A stretch of 40,702 nt of DNA, from the IMG/VR virus record IMGVR_UViG_3300028743_000013, positions 1 through 40,702 of that record; one strand, written 5' to 3'. Source of the stretch: a virus. The notes below the pieces were generated by a model. It made no database searches and was not told the DNA's origin. It worked only from the letters and a program-made list of their open reading frames with translations. The position numbers and the translations under genes are program-made. Shown in pieces: positions 16,378-25,390 of the stretch (position 1 is its first letter; every line of letters begins with the position of its first letter).

Positions 16378-17406
16378 ATGAAAACTCATAAAGTATTAGA
16401 TTTAGTTTATACAGTTGAAGAAGGTCAAGACTGTTTCGATGGTACAAATCAGGAATGTAATGATTTTGTTGTATTACAACCTAACAATTTCATGTATAAA
16501 ATTGTTCCTATGACACAGGAAGAAATTGAATCACATCCAAACAACAAACAGATTAAGGTTGTAGGTTCAATTGATCTTTCCAAGTTTGAAAAACCCTCAA
16601 AATCAGTTAGGGTTTTGAATTTAACAGGACTTTCCAAAGAACAAAAAGAGGAAGCAATAAAAACTTTGGATAATGCCATGAAATTAGAACTATATAGACC
16701 AAGGCGTTCAGCATTAATGTTATCAAGACCAAAACTTGAAATTAAGAAGAAAAACTTGGACTTACCCAAATTGGCTGTTATTTACTCAAAACTTAAAACT
16801 GAATTTGGTGACCCTGAACCAGATGATGTCAACAGGGCTTTTAATCTTATTAAGGAAATTGAAAAGACTGAAAAAGGTCTTAATTTCCTTAACCATTTAG
16901 CAAGGGTATTCAATCCTTATAGCTTCAACCATATGTGTAAAGTTGTTGATGATGGCTCTGTTTGTTGTATTACTAACAAAAAAATCGTAGGTTTAATACC
17001 ACTATCACAAAAATTGGTTGAGGCTACAAGTGTTGTGTTTGTGGCTAAAAAAGCACTTGGTAAACTTTCACAAAAGGAAATTGATAAAAGAAATAAAAAT
17101 TTTGAGGAAATGCCTGAGGAATATAAAGCTCAAAGAATAGGCTATTTCTCACTCAAATCCGATAAAAAGATTTCAACCGCAGGATTTATAGCATTAAAAT
17201 ATTATTTGTTGGAAGATACCACAAGACTATTAAAATTTGAGGTAAAACCACCATCTGTTGAAGAAATACTTGGCATTGATAAGGAAACCCCAAGCGAATA
17301 TAATGAAAGACAAAGGAAAAACAAGCTTACATCACCCGATAGAACAATTTTCGGTCTTGATGAAAGCAATCTTTCCAAATTACAGGCATTAAGAGAAAAC
17401 ATGTAA
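16378..17406 (+). CDS. Hypothetical protein, 342 residues
   Basis: Mixed alpha/beta protein with a Lys-rich central stretch (PKLEIKKKNLDLPKLAVIYS) and an all-helical middle (DVNRAFNLIKEIEKTEKGLN). A Cys-bearing hairpin CKVVDDGSVCCITNKKIVGL follows. No enzyme motif seen. Last gene before a strong terminator. Confidence 0.6.
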   Translation: MKTHKVLDLVYTVEEGQDCFDGTNQECNDFVVLQPNNFMYKIVPMTQEEIESHPNNKQIKVVGSIDLSKFEKPSKSVRVLNLTGLSKEQKEEAIKTLDNAMKLELYRPRRSALMLSRPKLEIKKKNLDLPKLAVIYSKLKTEFGDPEPDDVNRAFNLIKEIEKTEKGLNFLNHLARVFNPYSFNHMCKVVDDGSVCCITNKKIVGLIPLSQKLVEATSVVFVAKKALGKLSQKEIDKRNKNFEEMPEEYKAQRIGYFSLKSDKKISTAGFIALKYYLLEDTTRLLKFEVKPPSVEEILGIDKETPSEYNERQRKNKLTSPDRTIFGLDESNLSKLQALRENM

Positions 17407-17411
17407 ATTTT

Positions 17412-17446
17412 AAAAATGCCTCTCCTGATACAGGAGAGGCATTTTT
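17412..17446 (+). terminator. Bidirectional intrinsic terminator
   Basis: AAAAATGCCTCTCCTG and CAGGAGAGGCATTTTT form a perfect 16-bp stem around ATA, with T-runs on both strands. It ends the module-2 operon. Confidence 0.93.
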
Positions 17447-17510
17447 CTTGCCTTTCACTATATTTAATGGAATTAACAGTTTTTATAAAAATAGAAAAAC
17501 AAAGAGAATA

Positions 17511-18161
17511 ATGGAAAAACAAATAATAAATATGGAAGGAGTTTTTGATAACTTTAATATGAAAGTCGGTGAGGTAAAGAAGCTTGGTTTGGCTAGGTTA
17601 TCAACTTTTGAATTTTCAAACAAGAAAAACCCATTATTTAACTTGAGAGCAATAAGAGATGGTGGGTTGAACTATATGAATGATGGTAAGTACATTAGAC
17701 TTAATGTTGACGGTGAGCTTATGATGACAGATACAAAAATGGAAATGGTTACAAATACCGATTTTTGTAATAATGCTAATGGTAGAGTTATGGTAGCTGG
17801 TCTTGGTATTGGTTTGATATTACAAAACATTAAAGACAAGGTTAAAAGCGGTGTAGTAACAGAGATTGTTATTATAGAAAAATATCAAGATGTAATAGAC
17901 CTTGTTTCACCAATTTATGCTGATATGCCAATAACCTATATTTGTGCCGATATTTTGGAATATAAGCCATTAAAAGACGAAATTTTCGACACAATTTATT
18001 TCGATATTTGGGCAATAGCTGATTTTGAGGTAAATTTACCTCAGATAAGTATGCTTCATAACAGGTGGAAATATAATAAAAATAAAAGCAATCCTAAATG
18101 TTGGATGAATTCTTGGATGCAAAAATGGATGCAAAAAGAAAATCGTGATTACAGAGCTTGA
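17511..18161 (+). CDS. SAM-dependent methyltransferase-like protein
   Basis: 216 residues from ATG 17511 (GAATAATGG), chosen over the upstream 17448, which lies in the terminator shoulder. Residues 91-102 (GRVMVAGLGIGL) are a glycine motif I, EIVIIEKYQDVI gives the acidic end of strand 2, CADILEY strand 3, and FDTIYFDIW strand 4. This is the order of Rossmann methyltransferases of the spermidine-synthase type. The substrate cannot be told. The tail has an odd tandem WMNSWMQKWMQK. Confidence 0.6.
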   Translation: MEKQIINMEGVFDNFNMKVGEVKKLGLARLSTFEFSNKKNPLFNLRAIRDGGLNYMNDGKYIRLNVDGELMMTDTKMEMVTNTDFCNNANGRVMVAGLGIGLILQNIKDKVKSGVVTEIVIIEKYQDVIDLVSPIYADMPITYICADILEYKPLKDEIFDTIYFDIWAIADFEVNLPQISMLHNRWKYNKNKSNPKCWMNSWMQKWMQKENRDYRA

Positions 18162-18183
18162 TCATAAATTAAGATATAAAATT

Positions 18184-18396
18184 ATGTCAGAAGTAAAAAT
18201 AAAATTAGTTGACAATAATATTGCTGTGGAATTCATCTTACAAAGGTTGTATTTCAGTGAATTTCAAATTATTGATGGACTAAATCAGCACCCTAATGGA
18301 ATCAATTTTTATAAATGGTTGCTTAATAATGATTTGATTTTAAAGGAAGAATATGACAGAATTACTGATAAAATACAATCTGAATATGATGAATAA
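18184..18396 (+). CDS. Small hypothetical protein
   Basis: 70 residues from ATG 18184 (AAAATTATG), inside a longer open frame. Helical, with LQRLYFSEFQIIDGLNQHPN and an acidic end. No motif recognised. Confidence 0.55.
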   Translation: MSEVKIKLVDNNIAVEFILQRLYFSEFQIIDGLNQHPNGINFYKWLLNNDLILKEEYDRITDKIQSEYDE

Positions 18397-18419
18397 TTAA
18401 TATTAATGCAAAATAAACT

Positions 18420-18884
18420 ATGAAAGAAATGAGTGATAATACTTTCGGTAGAGATTTTTATATTTCAGTTAATGAAAGTAAAAATCTTGTAATTATTTGT
18501 AAAAATCCTGAAACTCATTTAATAAGTTGGGATGATCTCTGTGATATGAAGAAACGTTATCTTTATAAAGTTGGTCAAAGGATACTAACACCATTTGGGA
18601 TTCAGACAATCAAGGATATCAAATATGATAATGGCACTATTCATGGTTATGAATGGCTGATTATGGTTGAGGAAAATGGAAATCAATACAAGCCGTGTGA
18701 ACTTATGGGTATAGTAAAGAAAACTATTACTTTACAAGATTTTAAATCTTTCATGCCCACAGATAAAGAACAAATAGAACATTTCACCTGTCATTATAAC
18801 AATTTAAATTGTCCATACATTAATATAGATGGACACTATACTAAACAATGTAATCGTTGTGAACATTATAAACCTCAATATTAA
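18420..18884 (+). CDS. Hypothetical protein with a Cys/His-rich C-terminus
   Basis: 154 residues. The N-terminal part looks beta-rich. The last 30 residues (HFTCHYNNLNCPYI ... QCNRCEHYK) hold four cysteines and several histidines, a probable zinc site. Some phage proteins of this size combine a short SH3-like barrel (VGQRILTPFGIQTIKDIKYD) with such a tail; the role is unknown. Confidence 0.6.
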   Translation: MKEMSDNTFGRDFYISVNESKNLVIICKNPETHLISWDDLCDMKKRYLYKVGQRILTPFGIQTIKDIKYDNGTIHGYEWLIMVEENGNQYKPCELMGIVKKTITLQDFKSFMPTDKEQIEHFTCHYNNLNCPYINIDGHYTKQCNRCEHYKPQY

Positions 18885-18927
18885 AAAGTGCTGATAATAA
18901 TTTAAAAATGATCTAAAAATAGAAATT

Positions 18928-19263
18928 ATGAAAAAATCATCAATTTACACTATCGAAGTTTATAGTTCTATAAATGAAAAATTTCATAGTGTTTCCAATA
19001 CTTTTGAAAACTCTTTAAAGGCATTGGAACTAATAATTTGTAACTTACAATTACAAAACAAATTAGGGCATTATCAGGCTTTCATTCAAGAGGTAAAATT
19101 TGATGCAAACGGAATATTAGTACTAAAAATCAATAAGGATAAGTACAGTATGAATGTTTTAACAGATTTTGTTTTAACAGATAATATTAATCAATTTAAT
19201 ATAATTGCAAAGGATTTGATAACCAAAATGAATCTTCGTAAAAAATTTAATGTTGCAATTTAA
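18928..19263 (+). CDS. Small hypothetical protein
   Basis: 111 residues, alternating strands and helices (SIYTIEVYSSINEKF, SLKALELIICNLQLQ). It carries the AAAAATAGAAATTATG leader seen behind the promoter modules. Not recognised. Confidence 0.6.
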   Translation: MKKSSIYTIEVYSSINEKFHSVSNTFENSLKALELIICNLQLQNKLGHYQAFIQEVKFDANGILVLKINKDKYSMNVLTDFVLTDNINQFNIIAKDLITKMNLRKKFNVAI

Positions 19264-19274
19264 AAATAAGTATT

Positions 19275-21149
19275 ATGGACTCTGTACAGAAAAATGATTC
19301 AAAGGAAATCTTAAAGAGTGAGGAATACAGCAAACTGATATTAACCAAAGATAATATCAAAATAGGTGACTTATTTATAGATAGTGGAGGAGATACATTA
19401 GTAACTATAAGCAATATATTTGAAAAAGATGGTTCTACAAATGTCGAAATATATACGGTTGATATTGATACTCTTGAACCAATACATCATTGGACAACAA
19501 AAAATATAGCAACGTTTATAAAAGAATACTCGCACAGATATATTCCTGATTTCGAGGAATACAAGAGAAAAGCTCAAGAATACTTATATAACGGAAAACC
19601 TTTTGAAATCAAGAAAGAGCAAACGGAAAATGAATACGGACTTGTACACAAAACAAGTAAAGTAGTTCTTGAAACCATGTATAACGGTATTGAAATTCAA
19701 CAACGCCAACTTGAAATTTTAAGAAATATGTCATTGCTTCTAATAAATCATCAAAAATCATCTTTAGACAAAATAAAACGAAAGATGGAGACACAAATAG
19801 CCATATTTGCAAAAGAAATGCAAAAGATCATGAAGGTTATAGGAATGATTGAACTTTATATGGGAATTGAGGAAGAACTTTATCAATTGACTAGTGGTGA
19901 ACCTGCGGGTAAGGATGAACCATTGGCACTTAGACAACTTGTTATATTTGCGGATGAAGAAGTTGGCAATTGTGATGATGGTGGTATAGATTATAATCAA
20001 CTTGATAAATTTGATGAATGGCTCATTGAAAATAATAGATACAAGGACATACTTCCTGAGGTAAGGGGTATTGTAGCATTAAAGCCAAGGCGAAAAGATA
20101 AAGAATACACCACAAATGCAATGGAAAATGCAATGATTAATGTTTGGAATCATCAAACATATTTCCTAATAAGGAACGGTGATAATATATACCGAATTTG
20201 CTCTCCTAATATTGGTATAGGAGAAACAATGTTTCCAAAGAAAGCGGAACTAGAAAAATTAATGAATGATTCCTCTGAGCACGAACAGGAAATGTTTAAT
20301 GACAAATATATGAAAATGTTTTTGTTTGTTCAGGGGCTGCTTGATAGAACCGAAATATTTTTACCAATACAATCGGGTATTAAAGTTACAGATATAGAAA
20401 ACGGGGGGTTGAGGCTTATATACGATGCCGAAGGTGCACTTACAGATGGTAGATTGTCATATGCTAATTGGGTAAAAGAAATAAATTTTAATGTTGGTCG
20501 TGGAAGTAGAATTATTCTTTCACCAACATACGGCGGAAATTCTTATAACGATAATGAAAATCATAATTATAAGAATTATAATAGAATACAAGAAGGATTT
20601 GTTCCATATTATGCTAACAAATGGAGCTGCCCTGCATTTCCACAAGATGGGTTATACACAATTGAAGAAATGAAAACAGATGTTTATGATAGCGAATTAA
20701 AAAAAAGAAAAGATATAAAAGTGCCTGTTATAAGGTATATGCCTGATAGGCAATCATTTTGGTATTATAAGGAATCGGAAAGAAAAATAAGGGTAACATG
20801 GGCAATAAGCCTAGAGAGAAGCGTATATTTGAATTATGATAGGATATGCGTTGATGATATAGAATATTATCTGAATTCAAGGCTTGAAAGAAAAAATTAC
20901 ATAAGCATGCTTCCAATACTCAGAAATATAAAGAAGCATTTAATTGCAGAACAAATTAAAGAAAACGATTTTAAATTAATGCTTAAGGGTATGATTTTGA
21001 GGAAGCACCCTACAATGCCTGAATCAGTGATGGAGCAATCAGTAAACGAGGCAATAGATTGGTGGAAATATAAGAACATTTGGAAACGACCAATAACACA
21101 AGATGATAAAAAAGCAGTAATAATGATTCAACAAAGATTAAAAATATAA
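19275..21149 (+). CDS. Large conserved-looking phage protein, unknown function
   Basis: 624 residues, complete. An N-terminal beta-rich part (GDLFIDSGGDTLVTISNIFE) is followed by a long coiled coil (residues about 130-190, with MYNGIEIQQRQLEILRNMS). The central block GIEEELYQLTSGEPAGKDEP, LALRQLVIFADEEVG, then GGIDYNQLDKFDEWL is a pattern I have seen in large phage proteins without a known activity. The C-terminal third has LSPTYGG and several aromatic-rich strands. No Walker or nuclease motif was found. It is the biggest unknown here after the tape-measure-like gene. Confidence 0.62.
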   Translation: MDSVQKNDSKEILKSEEYSKLILTKDNIKIGDLFIDSGGDTLVTISNIFEKDGSTNVEIYTVDIDTLEPIHHWTTKNIATFIKEYSHRYIPDFEEYKRKAQEYLYNGKPFEIKKEQTENEYGLVHKTSKVVLETMYNGIEIQQRQLEILRNMSLLLINHQKSSLDKIKRKMETQIAIFAKEMQKIMKVIGMIELYMGIEEELYQLTSGEPAGKDEPLALRQLVIFADEEVGNCDDGGIDYNQLDKFDEWLIENNRYKDILPEVRGIVALKPRRKDKEYTTNAMENAMINVWNHQTYFLIRNGDNIYRICSPNIGIGETMFPKKAELEKLMNDSSEHEQEMFNDKYMKMFLFVQGLLDRTEIFLPIQSGIKVTDIENGGLRLIYDAEGALTDGRLSYANWVKEINFNVGRGSRIILSPTYGGNSYNDNENHNYKNYNRIQEGFVPYYANKWSCPAFPQDGLYTIEEMKTDVYDSELKKRKDIKVPVIRYMPDRQSFWYYKESERKIRVTWAISLERSVYLNYDRICVDDIEYYLNSRLERKNYISMLPILRNIKKHLIAEQIKENDFKLMLKGMILRKHPTMPESVMEQSVNEAIDWWKYKNIWKRPITQDDKKAVIMIQQRLKI

Positions 21150-21153
21150 TATT

Positions 21154-21852
21154 ATGGCAAAAAGGGAATTTAAAGTATTCGATGAATCTTTATTAAGTAA
21201 TAGAGATTTTCATCTTACAAATCTTAATAAGTCTGATGGTAAAAACTATTCTTTATATACACTGCTAGCAGACTATTTGGCAATGTATGGTATCTATTTT
21301 CGTGGTGGTACAACAATTTGTGATTCATACAAAAATCATACCAACATTAAAGTTAATGGCTGTACTCTTGATAAGGATATTCCTGTTGAAAATATAGGTA
21401 TAATAAAACAAATGTACGGGTATGATTTAGCACTTGTTAATATATGTTTAGATAATAACGATAGCAGAGAATTTGCTTTTTGGTTTAATATAGATGATGA
21501 AAGTTGTGAATTGGAAAAACTTATTTTTGGCTCTGTTAAATGGAGCAAAAAATATAAAAATTTCGAGGAAATGATGAAAGATGTAAGGCAATACGATATA
21601 ATTGATGGAATAATACATGGTGTCCCAAAAATAGAACCATTTTATATAACTTTCGGTCAACATCATAGCCATACTCATGGCTCAATAATATTGGATAAGG
21701 ATTGTGTTGGTGTAATAAAAGCAGAATCCTATGAGAGAATGAGAGAAATAGCTTTTGAATTATTCAACGGTGAATTTGCTACAACATACACAAAGGAGCA
21801 GATATTACCATTAATGCATTTCTTTCCAAGAGGAACAATTGAATTAAACTAA
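21154..21852 (+). CDS. Hypothetical protein, 232 residues
   Basis: Four bases after the large unknown and probably co-translated with it. The C-terminal part (YITFGQHHSHTHGSIILDKD, then FELFNGEFATTYTKEQILP) looks like a compact domain with a histidine cluster. I recall the INGEFAT-like pattern from phage hypotheticals. No function assigned. Confidence 0.6.
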   Translation: MAKREFKVFDESLLSNRDFHLTNLNKSDGKNYSLYTLLADYLAMYGIYFRGGTTICDSYKNHTNIKVNGCTLDKDIPVENIGIIKQMYGYDLALVNICLDNNDSREFAFWFNIDDESCELEKLIFGSVKWSKKYKNFEEMMKDVRQYDIIDGIIHGVPKIEPFYITFGQHHSHTHGSIILDKDCVGVIKAESYERMREIAFELFNGEFATTYTKEQILPLMHFFPRGTIELN

Positions 21853-21858
21853 TATTGT

Positions 21859-22254
21859 ATGGATAATAATGAAGAAATTTTAGAAGGTAATAAATTGATA
21901 TGCGTATTTGCATGTAATAAGAACCCTGATGGCTCTATTGATAGCAATACTGTAGGTGGATATCCTATTGGAACTATGCATTTTAATATGTTTAGATGTC
22001 CGATAAATACTATATATCCGTTTGATCATGAGTATTCTTATGCTAATTTTGGTAGATGGAATTATGATTTTAGTTGGTTAATGCCTGTTGTAGAAAAAAT
22101 TGAATCAATGGGATATGTGTTTCACATAATTGGATGCTATTGTAAAATAACTACTTGTGGTTACATATGCTGTGAATACAAAGAAAATTCTAAAATGGAG
22201 GCAATTTATAAATCATGCGTTAACATTATTAAGCAGATTAATGCCATAACTTAA
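21859..22254 (+). CDS. Hypothetical phage-type protein, 131 residues
   Basis: Contains YSYANFGRWNYDFSWLMPVV and a Cys-rich strand pair (IIGCYCKITTCGYICCEYK). The pattern of a first-half loop, an F-x-x-D-W-W-like helix and a final helix is common among small phage hypotheticals. Function unknown. Confidence 0.62.
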   Translation: MDNNEEILEGNKLICVFACNKNPDGSIDSNTVGGYPIGTMHFNMFRCPINTIYPFDHEYSYANFGRWNYDFSWLMPVVEKIESMGYVFHIIGCYCKITTCGYICCEYKENSKMEAIYKSCVNIIKQINAIT

Positions 22255-22267
22255 AATGTAAAATTAT

Positions 22268-22447
22268 ATGCAAGTTTTTGAAGAAACAAATAACAAGACA
22301 GATAAAGTGTTTATCATGCTTGAGGCTATAGAGGCAGCAATGATGATTGATGCCATAGAGAAATTTTCCAAGGAAAATCCAAGGAAAACAAAACTTAAAA
22401 AATTTTCATCAGATGTGTTGAAATCAATTCCATATAAAAAATACTAA
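22268..22447 (+). CDS. 59-residue hypothetical protein
   Basis: Starts MQVFEETNNKTDKVFIMLEA after AAATTAT and ends KSIPYKKY. Helical with a basic C-terminus. It fills exactly the space between its neighbours (3 bases before the radical SAM gene), which supports it being real. Not recognised. Confidence 0.55.
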   Translation: MQVFEETNNKTDKVFIMLEAIEAAMMIDAIEKFSKENPRKTKLKKFSSDVLKSIPYKKY

Positions 22448-22450
22448 AAC

Positions 22451-23347
22451 ATGAATACAAAACTGAAATTAAGGAAGATGGTATTCTCAAAGGATGATGA
22501 TACTATAAAATATGTTTTTTTAAGAAATAGCACCTCTGCCACATTAGAATTTTCTTATATAAACAAAAAAGATGGCAAAAATATTATTTGTGTTCCGTGT
22601 CAGACAATGTGTAACATTGGATGTAAATTTTGTCATACCAAAGAATATATAGGAATAATCAATGTTACACCAATTTCGGCAGATGAATTGGTTGAGGGTA
22701 TTGAATATATTTATAATGATTTGAAGTTGGATAAAAACCCAAAGACGCTTTTAGTTAGCTTTATGGGGTGTGGTGAGCCTATATTAAACGTTAAGAATGT
22801 TATTCAGTCCATGTCACGAATAAGGGATAATTATCCTAAATTATATGTTCGTTTTGCTATTGCTACATCTTTACCAAATTATGCATCAATGGAATTTTTT
22901 AGACTATCAAAGCTTATAAAATCTTATGAACTTGATGTAAAATTACACTTATCTTTGCATTATACAAATAACGAACTTAGGAAAGAATGGATGCCGAAAT
23001 CAATGAATATAGAATCTACATTGGCTGCAGGTGAATTTTATAGAGTATATACCTCTAACAAAGTTGAAATACATTATGCTTTAATTGATGGCATAAATGA
23101 CTCAGTAGAAGATGCTGTAATATTGTGTAATCTGCTTAAAGGTAAGGACTTTAATGTTAAATTTTTGTTCTATAACGAAAAAACATCTTTGGGAATGCAT
23201 CCATCAGAGATAGCAAAATTTGAAATGTTCCAAGAATACCTTAACCAAATTGGTATAAGTTCTGAATATTATAAACCGCCAGGACTTGACGTTGGTGCTT
23301 CTTGTGGTCAATTCTTGATGGATGAATATTTACAACCCGAAATATAA
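22451..23347 (+). CDS. RlmN/Cfr-family radical SAM methyltransferase
   Basis: 298 residues. CVPCQTMCNIGCKFC places Cys47, then the iron-sulphur cysteines 54, 58 and 61, with the same 7-4-3 spacing as RlmN Cys118, 125, 129 and 132. SFMGCGEPILN, LHLSLHYTNNELR, VEIHYALIDGINDS and the terminal GASCGQF (Cys285, equivalent of RlmN Cys355) match the family's other signatures. So both catalytic cysteines are present. RlmN makes m2A2503 in 23S rRNA and m2A37 in tRNA; Cfr makes m8A2503. About 70 N-terminal residues (the accessory RNA-binding domain) are missing. A phage-borne copy could tune or protect ribosomes; RlmN versus Cfr specificity cannot be told. Confidence 0.85.
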   Translation: MNTKLKLRKMVFSKDDDTIKYVFLRNSTSATLEFSYINKKDGKNIICVPCQTMCNIGCKFCHTKEYIGIINVTPISADELVEGIEYIYNDLKLDKNPKTLLVSFMGCGEPILNVKNVIQSMSRIRDNYPKLYVRFAIATSLPNYASMEFFRLSKLIKSYELDVKLHLSLHYTNNELRKEWMPKSMNIESTLAAGEFYRVYTSNKVEIHYALIDGINDSVEDAVILCNLLKGKDFNVKFLFYNEKTSLGMHPSEIAKFEMFQEYLNQIGISSEYYKPPGLDVGASCGQFLMDEYLQPEI

Positions 23348-23355
23348 AATAAAAC

Positions 23356-23479
23356 AAATTAATAGGTATTGTTGTAAAAGATGCTGTACATTCGGTAGCA
23401 CTTAGATTCAGCGGGTTTGGTTCGATTCCAAAAAGCATTGATTAAAAGACGTTTTGATCACGACAATACTTATTAATTT
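23356..23479 (+). ncRNA. Unexplained structured RNA element with a 20-bp closing stem and a T-arm-like hairpin
   Basis: Positions 23356-23375 pair with 23460-23479 over 20 bp (two G-T pairs). Inside, TTTGG-TTCGATT-CCAAA (23416-23432) is a perfect tRNA-like T arm. GATGCTG (23380-23386) can pair with the AAGCATT right after it (six of seven), as an acceptor stem would. TTCGGTAGCAC resembles a D loop and its 3' strand, but no anticodon arm fits in the remaining space. No reading frame covers it. A decayed tRNA inside a stem, or a novel tRNA-like RNA, are the options. Confidence 0.5.
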
Positions 23480-23513
23480 AAGTTAAAAATGTTAAATTAA
23501 TTATAAAATTATT

Positions 23514-23948
23514 ATGAATATTAAAATTGTCAACAAATCTACAAACTCATTACCTAGATACGCCACTATTTTATCTGCGGGCATGGACTTACGTGCAAAT
23601 TTAGAAAGCCCTATATTACTCAAGCCTCTTGACAGAAAACTTATACCAACAGGTTTATTTATTGAATTACCTGAGGGATATGAGGCTCAAATACGACCAA
23701 GAAGCGGCTTGGCAATCAAACATGGAATTACGGTACTTAACAGTCCTGGAACTATTGATGCCGATTATCGTGGTGAGGTTTGTGTAATTTTGGTTAATTT
23801 ATCAAATCAAGACTTTGTAGTTGAACATGGAGAACGTATATGTCAAATGGTTGTAACCATATATAAACAAGCCGAATGGGAAGAGGTAGAAATATTAAGT
23901 GAAACTGTCCGTGGTGATGGTGGATTTGGTCATACAGGCAAAAAATAA
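23514..23948 (+). CDS. dut: Trimeric dUTPase (dUTP diphosphatase)
   Basis: 144 residues, the full family length. All five motifs are present: AGMDLRA (22-28), RPRSGLA (61-67), the substrate hairpin [17 protein letters not shown] (73-89) with Asp82 and Tyr85, ERICQMVV (107-114) and the flexible C-terminal [11 protein letters not shown] (133-143). It hydrolyses dUTP to dUMP and diphosphate, keeping uracil out of phage DNA. It starts at ATTATG and is followed at once by a small gene. Confidence 0.97.
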   Translation: MNIKIVNKSTNSLPRYATILSAGMDLRANLESPILLKPLDRKLIPTGLFIELPEGYEAQIRPRSGLAIKHGITVLNSPGTIDADYRGEVCVILVNLSNQDFVVEHGERICQMVVTIYKQAEWEEVEILSETVRGDGGFGHTGKK

Positions 23949-23949
23949 T

Positions 23950-24417
23950 ATGGATTTACCTATTAAACCTTTTGCAAATAATTTATGGTTGTGGAAATGT
24001 GAATTGCCTGAAAATGAAATTGATTTTTCAGAAATTGCAAAGGAAGTTCATGAATGGAAAAAAGCTGAATCTGATAGACTGAAATATGAATCATGGCTGA
24101 AACAGGAAGAAGAATTTAAAGTTTCTGAATGGTCACCCGAATTTGAATCTTTAATGCGTTCACACTTGATTATGGGTGCTTATAGATATGGAAAATTAGC
24201 ACATACTAAAGAACAACAAGCCGAAAAAAAATATTATGATTACATAGGTGAGATTATTAAACGTGCTAAATTGTATTTGGAAACAGGCAACAAAGCCTAT
24301 CTTGTAGATATAGCTAATTCATCCATGATTGAATTTGTACAAGAAGGAAATCATCCAAACCCACGATTTATTTTAGAGGATGATATAGTACATTTTGATT
24401 TAACTTTAGAAAAATAA
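23950..24417 (+). CDS. Conserved phage-type helical protein next to dUTPase
   Basis: 155 residues from ATG 23950, one base after the dut stop. The C-terminal half (DYIGEIIKRAKLYLETGNKA, then LVDIANSSMIEFVQEGNHPN) matches a pattern I recall from phage proteins, ending in HP-x-x-x-F and D..H residues. All-helical. The position beside dut hints at nucleotide metabolism, for example a MazG-like pyrophosphatase, but no MazG ExxED motif is clear. Function open. Confidence 0.6.
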   Translation: MDLPIKPFANNLWLWKCELPENEIDFSEIAKEVHEWKKAESDRLKYESWLKQEEEFKVSEWSPEFESLMRSHLIMGAYRYGKLAHTKEQQAEKKYYDYIGEIIKRAKLYLETGNKAYLVDIANSSMIEFVQEGNHPNPRFILEDDIVHFDLTLEK

Positions 24418-24497
24418 TTTGATAATATTATGTTAACAAAGATATAAAATATAAAATCCGATAAAGTTCGGTACTAGTATTAACTAAATCTATTAAA

Positions 24498-24950
24498 ATG
24501 AAGTTAACTTACAAGGTAATTTCCATAATTTTTGTATTACTAATATTACAATTAATTTTATTCAATAATACCCCTAAAAAAATAATCACAAAGCCTGTTA
24601 TAACCAAATCATTAAAGCTAATAAATTGGGAAAAATTGATTTGGTCTATAATTTTTATTGAGTCCAACAATGATGATGATGCTAAAAATGTAGGAAATTG
24701 TATTGGATGCCTTCAAATTACCCCAATATATGTTAAAGAGGTAAATAAAATTCTAAAATCAAAGCACTCAAATCAAGTTTATACAGTTTCAGATAGATAT
24801 GATAGAGAAAAATCAATTGAGATGTTTGAAATATTCCAAAATCATAAAAATCCAAATCGTGACTTTCATATGGCTATAAAATTACACAATCCAACAGCAA
24901 GTAAATCATATGAAAATAAAATAATGGAACTATACAGAAAGTTGAATTGA
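24498..24950 (+). CDS. Membrane-anchored lytic transglycosylase (SLT/lysozyme fold)
   Basis: 150 residues. The N-terminus is a signal-anchor (YKVISIIFVLLILQLILF, residues 5-22). The domain begins IIFIESNNDDDAKNVGN with Glu55-Ser56-Asn57 as catalytic Glu plus the usual ESxx, followed by GCLQITP (the GLMQI-type motif). Near the end come DRYDREKSIEMF and AIKLHNP. This fits phage lysis or peptidoglycan-penetrating enzymes. It lies beside a lipoprotein and a secreted protein, a likely lysis or envelope cassette. No holin was identified. Confidence 0.72.
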   Translation: MKLTYKVISIIFVLLILQLILFNNTPKKIITKPVITKSLKLINWEKLIWSIIFIESNNDDDAKNVGNCIGCLQITPIYVKEVNKILKSKHSNQVYTVSDRYDREKSIEMFEIFQNHKNPNRDFHMAIKLHNPTASKSYENKIMELYRKLN

Positions 24951-25006
24951 CACTATTATAACTTATTAAACATAAAATAGAAAACAAACAATTAAAAACA
25001 ATCATT

Positions 25007-25390
25007 ATGAGAAATTTCTTAATTTTACTAGTTTTAGCTTTTTCCATGGCTCTGACATCATGCCAAAACTATTCAAGTGGCGAACGTGTAGGGGTAATTA
25101 CTAAATTATCAGAAAAGGGTGCTGTTTACAAATCGTTTGAAATTGAAATTAAAATTTCACCCAATATTGCCCAAAGTAATCAGGTAATTGGAAATTATGA
25201 AACATTTCATGCATCAATTGATAACAGTAATACAATTAAATGTGAAACACCTATTGATTCCATTGAATCTTATATTTCCAAAGGTACACCAATTATTATA
25301 CAATATCAACAGGTTAAATATTTAAATCTGTTTAAGAATAGGGGAGAAACCAATTACTTTATAAAAAGTGTTAAACCCACAAGTAAATAA
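25007..25390 (+). CDS. Small lipoprotein
   Basis: 127 residues. The signal sequence RNFLILLVLAFSMALTSC has a lipobox (LTSC, Cys19), then a Ser/Gly-rich start. The segment GERVGVITKLSEKGAVYKSF resembles small bacterial and phage lipoproteins of unknown role, some linked to superinfection exclusion. Expected in the host envelope. No Asn/Asp export signal right after Cys is evident beyond QNYSSG. Confidence 0.7.
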   Translation: MRNFLILLVLAFSMALTSCQNYSSGERVGVITKLSEKGAVYKSFEIEIKISPNIAQSNQVIGNYETFHASIDNSNTIKCETPIDSIESYISKGTPIIIQYQQVKYLNLFKNRGETNYFIKSVKPTSK

